Below are positions 27,408-34,655 of a stretch of DNA of 64,000 nucleotides, one piece after another (the stretch's first letter is position 1; each line of letters opens with the position of its first letter). Position numbers and translations under genes: made by a program. The DNA comes from Nocardia wallacei (GTDB lineage Bacteria > Actinomycetota > Actinomycetes > Mycobacteriales > Mycobacteriaceae), in NCBI RefSeq assembly GCF_029869545.1, contig NZ_JARWQD010000136.1:1-64000 (forward strand), written 5' to 3'. The notes below the pieces were generated by a model, which saw only the letters and a list, made by a program, of their open reading frames with translations, was not told the origin of the DNA and searched no databases.

Positions 27408-28255
27408 GACGCACCCCCAGCGGCGATGTGATGGGTGTGAATCAGGTGCGCCATTTCCGTCCACGTAGCCGTCAGGGGTAGCGCACACCAGGTCAACGTG
27501 CCGCCCTCACGCGGCCGGATGCGCCCGTAGCGCCCCAGCGGCATGACGGCCATCGGCAGCCCATCCTGCTCGTGCACACGCGGCTCGACGACCTCCACCA
27601 CCAGCTCGTCCGATCGGGTGATCAGCAGCCGGATCGACAACTCGTTGAACGTTTCACTCGCCAGCCGATGCAGCGCCTGCGCGGTGCGGGTGTAGATCGG
27701 ATACTCCCGCGAGGTCCGCTGCCGGGTGGCCTCCATCGCCTCGTCGAAGAGCGCGCCGACCACGGTGTCCACCATCGGCACCATGTCGCGCAGCCCCGCC
27801 CGCGTCAGGCTCTCGTGCACATGCAGCCGGGCGCACTCCAACCCGGCTCGCGAGACCGAGCACCGAAAACCATCGAGTTCGGTAACACTCACCGCCCGCG
27901 CCCGGCCGGCACCCCGCTCGTTTCTGCGCAGCACCACCTGGCCCTCTCGGCGATCCAGGGACCACAACCGCACCGCAGGATCCGCTGCGCACAGCCGCGC
28001 CACCAGCATCCGTCGCGGCCCCGACTCCGCATGCAGATGCAGCCGCGACGGCACCACCAGGTCACGGCACTCGCCGCGTTCGAATTCGTTGGTCAGCATC
28101 CACAACGATCCCGTCGCCGTTCCGGCATCGGAATAGGCCCGATCCAGACAGAAACCCTCGCCCTCGGCGAACGCCCGCAATCGATGCTCCGTCTCCAGCA
28201 CGTCGAGCACCCACTCCTCGCGGAAGTACCCCAACATCAACGGTCGCGGATTCAC
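27404..28255 (-). CDS. Recombinase-like N-terminus fused to a possible HATPase-like domain
   Basis: The 283-aa protein starts at GTG 28255 (GTGA overlap). Residues 3-60 (RPLMLGYFREEWVLDVLETEHRLRAFAEGEGFCLDRAYSD) resemble the start of a serine recombinase without its nucleophile. From about 130 the sequence (LDGFRCSVSRAGLECARLHVHESLTRAGL ... VDTVVGALFDEAMEATRQ ... DELVVEVVEPRV ... GGTLTWCALPL) follows the helix-strand plan of the RsbW/anti-sigma HATPase family but lacks a clear ATP-binding N-box. The fusion is unusual. The call rests on fold-like pattern only. Confidence 0.45.
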   Translation of the reverse strand: MNPRPLMLGYFREEWVLDVLETEHRLRAFAEGEGFCLDRAYSDAGTATGSLWMLTNEFERGECRDLVVPSRLHLHAESGPRRMLVARLCAADPAVRLWSLDRREGQVVLRRNERGAGRARAVSVTELDGFRCSVSRAGLECARLHVHESLTRAGLRDMVPMVDTVVGALFDEAMEATRQRTSREYPIYTRTAQALHRLASETFNELSIRLLITRSDELVVEVVEPRVHEQDGLPMAVMPLGRYGRIRPREGGTLTWCALPLTATWTEMAHLIHTHHIAAGGAS

Positions 28256-28398
28256 AGCAGCCCCCCAACCGACAGCACTCCCAGGTGCGCCATTGCCGTC
28301 CAGGCGGCGCACAGAATGCCCGTCACGGGCGGCTTTTCGACAATCAAAGGATTCAGTTTCGCGCCGATACCGCGCGGTACTACTGACTCTGCACTCAT
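28252..28398 (-). CDS. Small hydrophobic protein (48 aa)
   Basis: ATG 28398 and the stop at 28252 both lie in 4-nt overlaps with the neighbours, which supports this as a real gene despite its size. It begins MSAESVVPRGIGAKLNPLI and ends in a possible membrane helix (VTGILCAAWTAMAHLGVLSVGGLL). Function unknown. Confidence 0.5.
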   Translation of the reverse strand: MSAESVVPRGIGAKLNPLIVEKPPVTGILCAAWTAMAHLGVLSVGGLL

Positions 28399-28874
28399 CG
28401 CAGGGTCACCTCGCACACCTGCGCATGGGCGCGTACTGCCAGCATGTCGAGCAGAACCATGCGTGGAACCGCCATGCCGCACAGATGTCCCGGAACGGTG
28501 ATCACCATGTGCGCTTCGGCGCGGCAGCACTCACACACAAGATCCACGTACGCAGGAGGCACCGCGGCCGTCTGAGGTGATTGCTCCCGGAAAACTGCAG
28601 CCAACTGGAAGCCCAGATCCCAAGCAGCCCGGATCATCTGGCGCTCAGCACGATCACCATCACCGACGAGATCCGTACGCAAATACCCATACGCCAAGGG
28701 CGGTGCAGCGTTTGTCGGAGACCTCCCCTCAGCATGATCAGCGATTTCGATCACGACCGGTTCGGTGAAAGCGAACGGGTCTGGATCCGCGGCCCGGCAC
28801 CCCGCCTGATCGCGCCGCTGGTGCGTCGTCAATGCCGGGGTCGATTCGTCTGTGCTTTCCCAATCAGCAAACAT
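28395..28874 (-). CDS. Degenerate serine-recombinase-like protein 2, first gene of an overlapping operon
   Basis: The 159-aa protein starts at ATG 28874 behind GAGGTGGG. After about 60 variable residues, LAYGYLRTDLVGDGDRAERQMIRAAWDLGFQLAAVFRE matches the first third of the resolvase fold, then VCECCRAEAHMVITVPGHL. The usual YxRVS nucleophile motif is YLRTD here, so the serine is absent. As first gene of the minus operon it faces the XRE gene across a shared promoter region holding a palindrome. Confidence 0.5.
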   Translation of the reverse strand: MFADWESTDESTPALTTHQRRDQAGCRAADPDPFAFTEPVVIEIADHAEGRSPTNAAPPLAYGYLRTDLVGDGDRAERQMIRAAWDLGFQLAAVFREQSPQTAAVPPAYVDLVCECCRAEAHMVITVPGHLCGMAVPRMVLLDMLAVRAHAQVCEVTLR

Positions 28875-29206
28875 CCGTCCCACCTCATGTCTCGCTGCTT
28901 CACCAGACGGCCGGTTGGTCGGGTGTACGAACTACCCGAACGCCTGATTTCCGCCGGTCACAGGGTCAAGGGCTTGTGGCCGGTAGCCGGTGGCATCGCC
29001 CCTGCCACGGGGGTTGGCCCGGATCGGACCGTCGCCCCTGGGGTGGTGATCCCCGACACATTGAAATAGTCACATGAAAATTCACGTGAAGCAATAGGCG
29101 GATTTATACGTGCGGTATCATGTGGAGAATCCCCTGGTTGTCGCGCCCGAATCCATGATCGGGCAGACTGGGCATGCTCATGAGGACCGAGACCGCAGGA
29201 GGGCAC
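28875..29206. promoter_or_regulatory. Divergent promoter region with a palindromic operator candidate
   Basis: The 330 bp separate the minus operon (28874) from the XRE-DUF5753 gene (29207). At 29070-29089 the sequence TCACATGAAAATTCACGTGA is a near-perfect inverted repeat in an A/T-rich stretch, a natural site for the adjacent XRE regulator. No gene is credible in this stretch. Confidence 0.45.
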
Positions 29207-30055
29207 GTGGCCATTCGAGGCGACTCTGCAGCCGTGGCATATCTGGTAGGTGCCGAGCTGTCCACCAGGCGCGGCCAGGCCCGCAAGACCATCGCGGATG
29301 CAGCCAAGGCGCTCGGCTGTTCAACCGGCAAGATCCACAACATGGAGTCGGGTCGCAATCAGCAACGACCCGACGAGGTCGACACGTTGCTGCGGTTCTA
29401 CGGATCAAGCCAGGTCGACATCGATAGGTTGTGCGCGTTGGCGGCATCGGCGGACGAGCGTGCCGCGTGGTGGGCGCCGTGGTCCGATGTCGTGCCCGAC
29501 TGGTTGCGAACGTTCGTCGGACTCGAAGGATTGGCAACGCACGCCCACATCTACGCGCCCCAGGTACTTCCGGCCCTGGTGCAGACCTCCGGCTATAGCC
29601 TGGCGGCGACCGAAGGCACATTGCGCGTGCCAGCAGACCACAACGACCGGGTCGCCGCGTTGCGGCAAGAGCGGCAACGGCGAGTGACCGAGAGCGACGA
29701 TCCGCTCGAACTCGAAGCCTTCATCGAGCAGGCCGCGCTGGAACGGCCGATCGGTCCGCCCGGAGTGATGATCGAGCAGTACCGGCATCTGCTCGAGCTC
29801 GCAGATCTCCCGAATGTCTCGTTGCGACTGCTGCTGACCAGCATCGGCCATCACGAAGCTATCGCCGGACGGTTCGTCCTGCTGGACTTCGCCGAAGCCA
29901 GCTCGATCGCGTACGTCGAGATGCGGCACGGCGCCGTCTACCTGCAGGAGTCGAAATACGTGGATGGGTACACTAAGACCGTCGAACAACTACGCGACGT
30001 TGCGCTCTCGCCGGAAGCTACAGCCGAGGCGATCAGAGAGCTCATCGATGCGTAA
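29207..30055 (+). CDS. XRE-family regulator with DUF5753
   Basis: I chose GTG 29207 behind GCAGGAGGG, giving 282 aa; upstream ATGs at 29174 and 29180 lack a site. The helix-turn-helix spans about 12-65 (LSTRRGQARKTIADAAKALGCSTGKIHNMESGR). The rest is the DUF5753 ligand/partner domain typical of actinobacterial WhiJ/AbaA-type regulators, with YAPQVLPALVQTSGYS and a closing VEQLRDVALSPEATAEAIREL. Such regulators work with a DUF397 protein, encoded directly downstream. It may control the divergent operon through the palindrome at 29070. Confidence 0.85.
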   Translation: MAIRGDSAAVAYLVGAELSTRRGQARKTIADAAKALGCSTGKIHNMESGRNQQRPDEVDTLLRFYGSSQVDIDRLCALAASADERAAWWAPWSDVVPDWLRTFVGLEGLATHAHIYAPQVLPALVQTSGYSLAATEGTLRVPADHNDRVAALRQERQRRVTESDDPLELEAFIEQAALERPIGPPGVMIEQYRHLLELADLPNVSLRLLLTSIGHHEAIAGRFVLLDFAEASSIAYVEMRHGAVYLQESKYVDGYTKTVEQLRDVALSPEATAEAIRELIDA

Positions 30056-30074
30056 CGCACCATTGGGAGAGACG

Positions 30075-30455
30075 ATGTTTACCGGCGCACGACGTGCAGG
30101 CCGCAGGAAAAGTACCTACAGCGACCACGCCAACGGATGCGTAGCAGTCGACTTCCTCAGCGACTCGACCGGCAACCGGACAGCCCTGATCGAGGTAACC
30201 GACACCAAACTGGCCGACAGCCCGGCCATCCTGTTCACACCTGCCCAATGGTCCGCATGGCAGAACGAGGTCGCGTCAGACCGGCTGACCAACGCTAACG
30301 GTTGTGTCGAGGTCACCGTTACGGGAAGAACTTGGCATGTTGCCGCGGTCAATGGCTCTGCCGCCTTCGTCTTCGACGAGATCGAGTGGACAGCCTTCCG
30401 AAAAGCTGTCCTCGACAACGAGTTCGCTGCTGAAGAGGCGTTCGCAAGGGCCTGA
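30075..30455 (+). CDS. DUF397-type partner protein
   Basis: The 126-aa protein starts at ATG 30075 behind TTGGGAGAG; ATG 30048 overlaps the upstream stop and is an alternative. The DUF397 signature STYSDHANGCVAVDF and a variant second copy (NGCVEVTVTGRTWHVAAVNG) are visible, with the usual F(T)PAQWSAW. Small DUF397 proteins are known partners or antagonists of DUF5753 regulators. The stop codon TGA (30453-30455) sits inside the CTGAT target duplication of the adjacent transposon, so the insertion left the gene intact to its last codon. Confidence 0.8.
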   Translation: MFTGARRAGRRKSTYSDHANGCVAVDFLSDSTGNRTALIEVTDTKLADSPAILFTPAQWSAWQNEVASDRLTNANGCVEVTVTGRTWHVAAVNGSAAFVFDEIEWTAFRKAVLDNEFAAEEAFARA

Positions 30456-30456
30456 T
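30452..30456. repeat. Left 5-bp target duplication (CTGAT)
   Basis: CTGAT directly precedes the left terminal repeat at 30457. The same five bases follow the right terminal repeat at 47405-47409. Five-base duplications are the rule for Tn7-like transposition. Confidence 0.75.
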
Positions 30457-30535
30457 TGTAGGGTCTCAGAACTCGTGTCGGAATCTCAGAATGAGTGTCG
30501 GTGACGTGGCGGATCCGTCATAGTTTTGAGATTCC
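30457..30535 (+). repeat. Left end of Tn7-like element 1
   Basis: The terminal repeat starts TGTAGGGTCTCAGAACTCG. Inside it follow GGAATCTCAGAATGAGTGTCGG and GTTTTGAGATTCCGC, giving several partly inverted sites. The arrangement is shared base for base in most positions with 38599-38677. Confidence 0.7.
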
Positions 30536-30601
30536 GCTCCCGTCGCGGGCTGATTGGTGAATGATCGTCGCCAGTTAGCTTCCGCGGCAGGAGGTTTCGA
30601 G

Positions 30602-31351
30602 TTGTCGAGCGTGGGTGTGCCGGGCTCTCAGCGGTCGGTCGGTGTCGATGCTGTCGAGGTCGCTTTCCGGCGTGCCGATGGGTCCGAGCTGGTCCAGCCG
30701 CTGGAAGCTGTGGGGGCTGAGGTGTTGGGCGGGGCGGCTCCGTGGCGGAGGTTCCGCTGGTATCACGATCAGAAGCACTATTCGGGGTCGTATTGGTCGG
30801 CGACCGAGTCCGGGCATGTCGTCTATGAGTCGCGGCTCGAGCTGGCTCGGCTGTTGTTCGCCGATTTCGATTGCTCGGTGCGGCGGATCGTGGCGCAGCC
30901 GTTTCTGCTGCGGGCGGAGTGCGGCGGGAAGGTTCGCCGTCACGTCCCGGACTTCTTGTTGTTCACCGGATCCGGCCCGGTGGTGGTCGATGTGAAACCT
31001 GCTGCGCGGCTACAGAATCCGAAGGTCGCGTTCACGTTTGGGTGGACCGAGCAGGTGGTGACGGCTCGTGGCTGGCGATACGAGGTCTGGATCGAACCGG
31101 AGCCGGTTGAGCTGGGCAATGTCGGATTCCTCGCCGGCTACCGGCGGGCCTGGTTGTTCGAGCCGGACGTTCTCGATGGGGTGCGGGGCTCGGTAACGAG
31201 CGGGATGACTATCGCCGAGGTACTTGCTTCGATATCGACGCTTCCGCGAGCGGTGGTCCGGGCAGGACTGTTGCACCTGTTGTGGCGGCAGGAGTTCGTG
31301 GTGGATATGTCCACGCGGCTCAGGTCGGGCAGCATTCTGCAGGCGGCGTGA
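30602..31351 (+). CDS. tnsA: TnsA-like transposon endonuclease
   Basis: The 249-aa protein starts at TTG 30602, well spaced behind GCAGGAGG; an earlier TTG at 30554 has no such site. The PD-(D/E)xK nuclease elements are seen in order: YESRLELARLLFADFD (Glu), RRHVPDFLL (Asp) and VVVDVKP (Lys). TnsA cuts the 5' ends of the transposon so that, with TnsB, it moves by cut-and-paste. The stop overlaps the TnsB start (TGATG). Confidence 0.85.
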   Translation: MSSVGVPGSQRSVGVDAVEVAFRRADGSELVQPLEAVGAEVLGGAAPWRRFRWYHDQKHYSGSYWSATESGHVVYESRLELARLLFADFDCSVRRIVAQPFLLRAECGGKVRRHVPDFLLFTGSGPVVVDVKPAARLQNPKVAFTFGWTEQVVTARGWRYEVWIEPEPVELGNVGFLAGYRRAWLFEPDVLDGVRGSVTSGMTIAEVLASISTLPRAVVRAGLLHLLWRQEFVVDMSTRLRSGSILQAA

Positions 31352-33519
31352 TGGCCAGGGCGGCAACCCGATTCGGTGTCGGTACTCGGTTGATCTATGA
31401 CGGCGAGGCTGTCGAGGTCGTGGAGATGATCCTCACGCCGGTCGGCAATGAGGTTGTCCTGCGGTCGCAGTCGGCGGAGCGGTCGGTGCGCCGTGTGTCG
31501 GTGCGCGAGTTGCTCACCTCCGACAGTGTCCGGGTGGTCCCGGTCGAGGACGGCCCGGCAGGCACCGACGACGAGGCGTTGGCAAGCGCTGTTCTGGACA
31601 ACTTGAGCGACGCCGAACGGTGTCGTTTGCTCGAGCGGGCCGCGCATGTCCGGGAAGTGCTGACCGGCTACAAGTCCGGCGCCGCCGAGCTGGCCGCGGC
31701 GGAAGAGCCACGGGCCGAATACGATCCGGCGTTGCCGTCGACTACCCGGTACGAGGCGAAAGCGATCGAGCTGGGGGTCAGTGTCCGGACGGTGGAGCGC
31801 TGGGTCGCCGACTATCGCAGGGCCGGCGAAGCGGGCTTGGTGGAGAGCAGGTCCACGGGCCGGAATTCGTTCGGCAGCACCGACTCCCGCTGGGCCGAGA
31901 CTGCGCTGGAGGTGATGGCCGAGCACACCGAACAGTCCCGGCCGTCGCGGACGTTGGTGATCGAGCGGACCAACGCGCGGGTGACCGGACGGTTCGGTGC
32001 GGGGGTGGTGGAGTTGCCGTCGCGGGCGACGGCGTTCCGGATTCTGGAGGAGCTGGAGCGGCGGAATCCGTTGTTCCGGTTGAGCACCAAGCGAAATCGG
32101 GATATCGCGGGGCGTCCGGACGGGGTTTACGGGAAGCTGCGCCCGACACGGCCGGGTGAGTATCTGCTGATGGACACCACCAGGCTGGATGTGTTTGCGC
32201 TGGATCCGGTGACGTTGCGGTGGATGCAGGCCGAGCTCACGGTGTCGATGGACTGGTACTCGCGCTGCATCTGCGGGATCCGGATCACGCCGGTGTCGAC
32301 GAAGTCGGTGGACGCGGCGGCGACGCTGTTCCAGGCGTTCCGGCCCCGCCCGGCCGGCGCGGAGTGGCCGCGCCATGCGGTCTGGCCCGAGCACGGTATT
32401 CCGCGGTCGGTGCTGGTCGATGTCGATGCGATCGAGGGCCCACTGCGCGGGGCGGCGAATCCGGCGGTGGTGCCGGAGACGATCGTGATCGATCACGGCA
32501 AGATCTATGTCTCGGAGCATCTGACCAGCGTGTGTCAGCGGATGGGGATCTCGATCCAACCGGCCAGGCTGCGAACGGGTCGTGACAAGGGCCCGGTCGA
32601 GCGGTTCTTCCGCACCCTGCGCGAGGATCTACTCCAGGCGCTGCCCGGTTACAAGGGTCCCGATGTTCATTCGCGGGGGCTGGATCCGGAATCGGAGGCG
32701 TTCTTTTATCTGGATGAGCTGGAGGCGATCATCCGGGAATGGGTGGCGACGGTTTACCACTGCCGCCCCCATGACGGCCTGGTCGACCCGCAGGTCGAAG
32801 GGCTGCGGTTTTCACCTGCGGCGATGTTCGAGCACGGCATGGCCCGCGCCGGCTACATCGAGGTCCCGAGGGATCCGGACCTGGCCTACGAGTTCCTCAA
32901 GGTCGAGTGGCGCACCATCCAGCACTACGGTGTCGAGTTCGGCGGACGCCGCTACAACGGTGATGCTCTCGACGGGCTGCGCGGCAAGCTCAGCCCCTAC
33001 GCCGGAGCCAAAGCCAAACGCCGCTGGCCGATCCACTACGACCCCGACGACATCACCCGCGCTTGGTTCAGAAATCCCGATACCGGGTGGCGGGCGCTGC
33101 GCTGGGAACACGCCCCGGTCGCGGACATGCCATTCAGCGAGGACGCCCTCAAGTTCGCCCGCCAGCTGGCCGCGGCGAAATATACCTACCCCGACGACCG
33201 GCTCGCGGTCGCGGACCTGCTGGAACGTTGGAACCTCGGCTTGGGTTCGTCGGTGGTCGAGCGCCGCATGGCGTTGCGGCTGTCGCGCGAAGCGGCCACC
33301 TTCGACGGCACTTCCACCGCCGACGAGGTGAGCACGCTGCCATCGGTGGCGAAGATCCTGGCCCGCACCGCCGGAGCCGCTGAGAGTGCCGCGCCCGCGC
33401 CGCCGCCGGAGTCCGAACCCGAAGGTGGTGACGCCGACGATACTGACGACGAATTCGACTACGGCAGAGACGATTTCGATGACGAGGACTTCTACGCCGA
33501 CGCCCTGGAGGATGTGTGA
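31351..33519 (+). CDS. tnsB: TnsB-like DDE transposase
   Basis: The 722-aa protein starts at ATG 31351. An N-terminal helix-turn-helix (ELGVSVRTVERWVADYRRAGEAGL) is followed by the RNase H-type integrase core with D275 (LLMDTTRLD), D381 (VIDHGKIY) and E417 (GPVERFFRTL), a D-D-35-E spacing. A Mu-type C-terminal beta-barrel follows, then an acidic tail (DDTDDEFDYGRDDFDDEDF) that probably contacts TnsC. It binds the terminal repeats and joins the 3' ends to the target. Confidence 0.9.
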   Translation: MARAATRFGVGTRLIYDGEAVEVVEMILTPVGNEVVLRSQSAERSVRRVSVRELLTSDSVRVVPVEDGPAGTDDEALASAVLDNLSDAERCRLLERAAHVREVLTGYKSGAAELAAAEEPRAEYDPALPSTTRYEAKAIELGVSVRTVERWVADYRRAGEAGLVESRSTGRNSFGSTDSRWAETALEVMAEHTEQSRPSRTLVIERTNARVTGRFGAGVVELPSRATAFRILEELERRNPLFRLSTKRNRDIAGRPDGVYGKLRPTRPGEYLLMDTTRLDVFALDPVTLRWMQAELTVSMDWYSRCICGIRITPVSTKSVDAAATLFQAFRPRPAGAEWPRHAVWPEHGIPRSVLVDVDAIEGPLRGAANPAVVPETIVIDHGKIYVSEHLTSVCQRMGISIQPARLRTGRDKGPVERFFRTLREDLLQALPGYKGPDVHSRGLDPESEAFFYLDELEAIIREWVATVYHCRPHDGLVDPQVEGLRFSPAAMFEHGMARAGYIEVPRDPDLAYEFLKVEWRTIQHYGVEFGGRRYNGDALDGLRGKLSPYAGAKAKRRWPIHYDPDDITRAWFRNPDTGWRALRWEHAPVADMPFSEDALKFARQLAAAKYTYPDDRLAVADLLERWNLGLGSSVVERRMALRLSREAATFDGTSTADEVSTLPSVAKILARTAGAAESAAPAPPPESEPEGGDADDTDDEFDYGRDDFDDEDFYADALEDV

Positions 33520-34655
33520 GCGCCCGGCCCGGCACCGAGAATTCATCAGCGCCGACGCCATCGGCGCCGCGGCTGGACAATCTCACCTTGTCCCGCAAGG
33601 AGGGCTGGCGCCGGTTCTGTGACACCCCGGCCCGGATTCGGCCGGAGTCGTTGACGCGTCGGCAACTGGAAGCGTTGGGCGAGAACGCGTTCGAAGACCA
33701 CAACCGGCAGCGGCGCGAATGGCACGCCAACCTCGGTCCGTTGATGACGCCGCAGATGGAGGCGTTGCACGAGGACTTGTGGGACATTGTGGACAGCAAC
33801 TGCCAGGACGGCGACAAGGCCAAGGGCGCGGTCGCGGTCGATGCCTTCCCGGGCCTGGGCAAGACCACCGCGGTGCTGGCGTTCGCCAAGAAATTCCATC
33901 GCCGCGAGGTCGCCGTGCTCGGAGAGGAAACCGACGCCGGACACGAGCGTTGGCCGGTCTGCCGGGTCGGGTTGACCGGCAATACCGGTATGCGTGAATT
34001 GAACCGGGCGATGCTGGAGTTCTACGGCCACCCGGGGGTCAACCGCGGCACGGCCGCCGAGTTCGCCCACCGCGCCCTGGACTGCGTATTGTCTTGCGGC
34101 ACAACCATAATCGTGGTCGATGACCTGCACTTTCTGCGATGGAACCACCGCAGCGGGGTCGAGATCAGCAACCACTTCAAATACATCGCCAACGAATTCC
34201 CGGTCACCCTGGTGTTCGTCGGGGTCGGGCTGGCTGCGAAAGGCTTGTTCTCCGAGGGCACCGACTATCACGACGCGGTGCTCGCCCAGACCGGGCGGCG
34301 CGCCACTGCGCTGGATATGCCCGGGTTCACCGTCGACACCGACACCGGCCGCAGACAGTGGCGCAAGCTGTTGCTCGGCATCGAGCAACGCGTCGTGCTG
34401 GCCGACAAGCACCCCGGGATGATCGCCGACGACCTGTCGGACTACCTGTTCGCCCGCTCCACCGGCCATATCGGATCGTTGATGACCCTGATCAATCGCG
34501 GTTGCCAAAGAGCGGTCCGCACCGGCGCCGAGAAGCTCGATATCGCGCTGCTCGACCAGGTGAAAAACGACGCCGCCGCGGAGAAGGGCCGCCAGGAACT
34601 GGAAGCCGCGATCACGGCCCGCAAGGTCACCACCCGGCTGCGGAAGACCGGTTGA
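33516..34655 (+). CDS. tnsC: TnsC-like AAA+ ATPase
   Basis: The 379-aa protein starts at GTG 33516 in a GTGA overlap with tnsB. It has Walker A AFPGLGKTTAVL at about 110-120, Walker B TIIVVDDLHFLRW near 205, and a sensor region FVGVGLAAKGLF, the usual order for TnsC/TniB regulators. It bridges the TniQ-marked target and the transposase and usually mediates target immunity. Size and neighbours fit the family well. Confidence 0.88.
   Translation: MSARPGTENSSAPTPSAPRLDNLTLSRKEGWRRFCDTPARIRPESLTRRQLEALGENAFEDHNRQRREWHANLGPLMTPQMEALHEDLWDIVDSNCQDGDKAKGAVAVDAFPGLGKTTAVLAFAKKFHRREVAVLGEETDAGHERWPVCRVGLTGNTGMRELNRAMLEFYGHPGVNRGTAAEFAHRALDCVLSCGTTIIVVDDLHFLRWNHRSGVEISNHFKYIANEFPVTLVFVGVGLAAKGLFSEGTDYHDAVLAQTGRRATALDMPGFTVDTDTGRRQWRKLLLGIEQRVVLADKHPGMIADDLSDYLFARSTGHIGSLMTLINRGCQRAVRTGAEKLDIALLDQVKNDAAAEKGRQELEAAITARKVTTRLRKTG

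Noticed and set aside
31138-32559. 473-codon minus-strand frame
   Set aside because: It is antisense to the TnsB gene, which has catalytic residues and overlapping-operon context.
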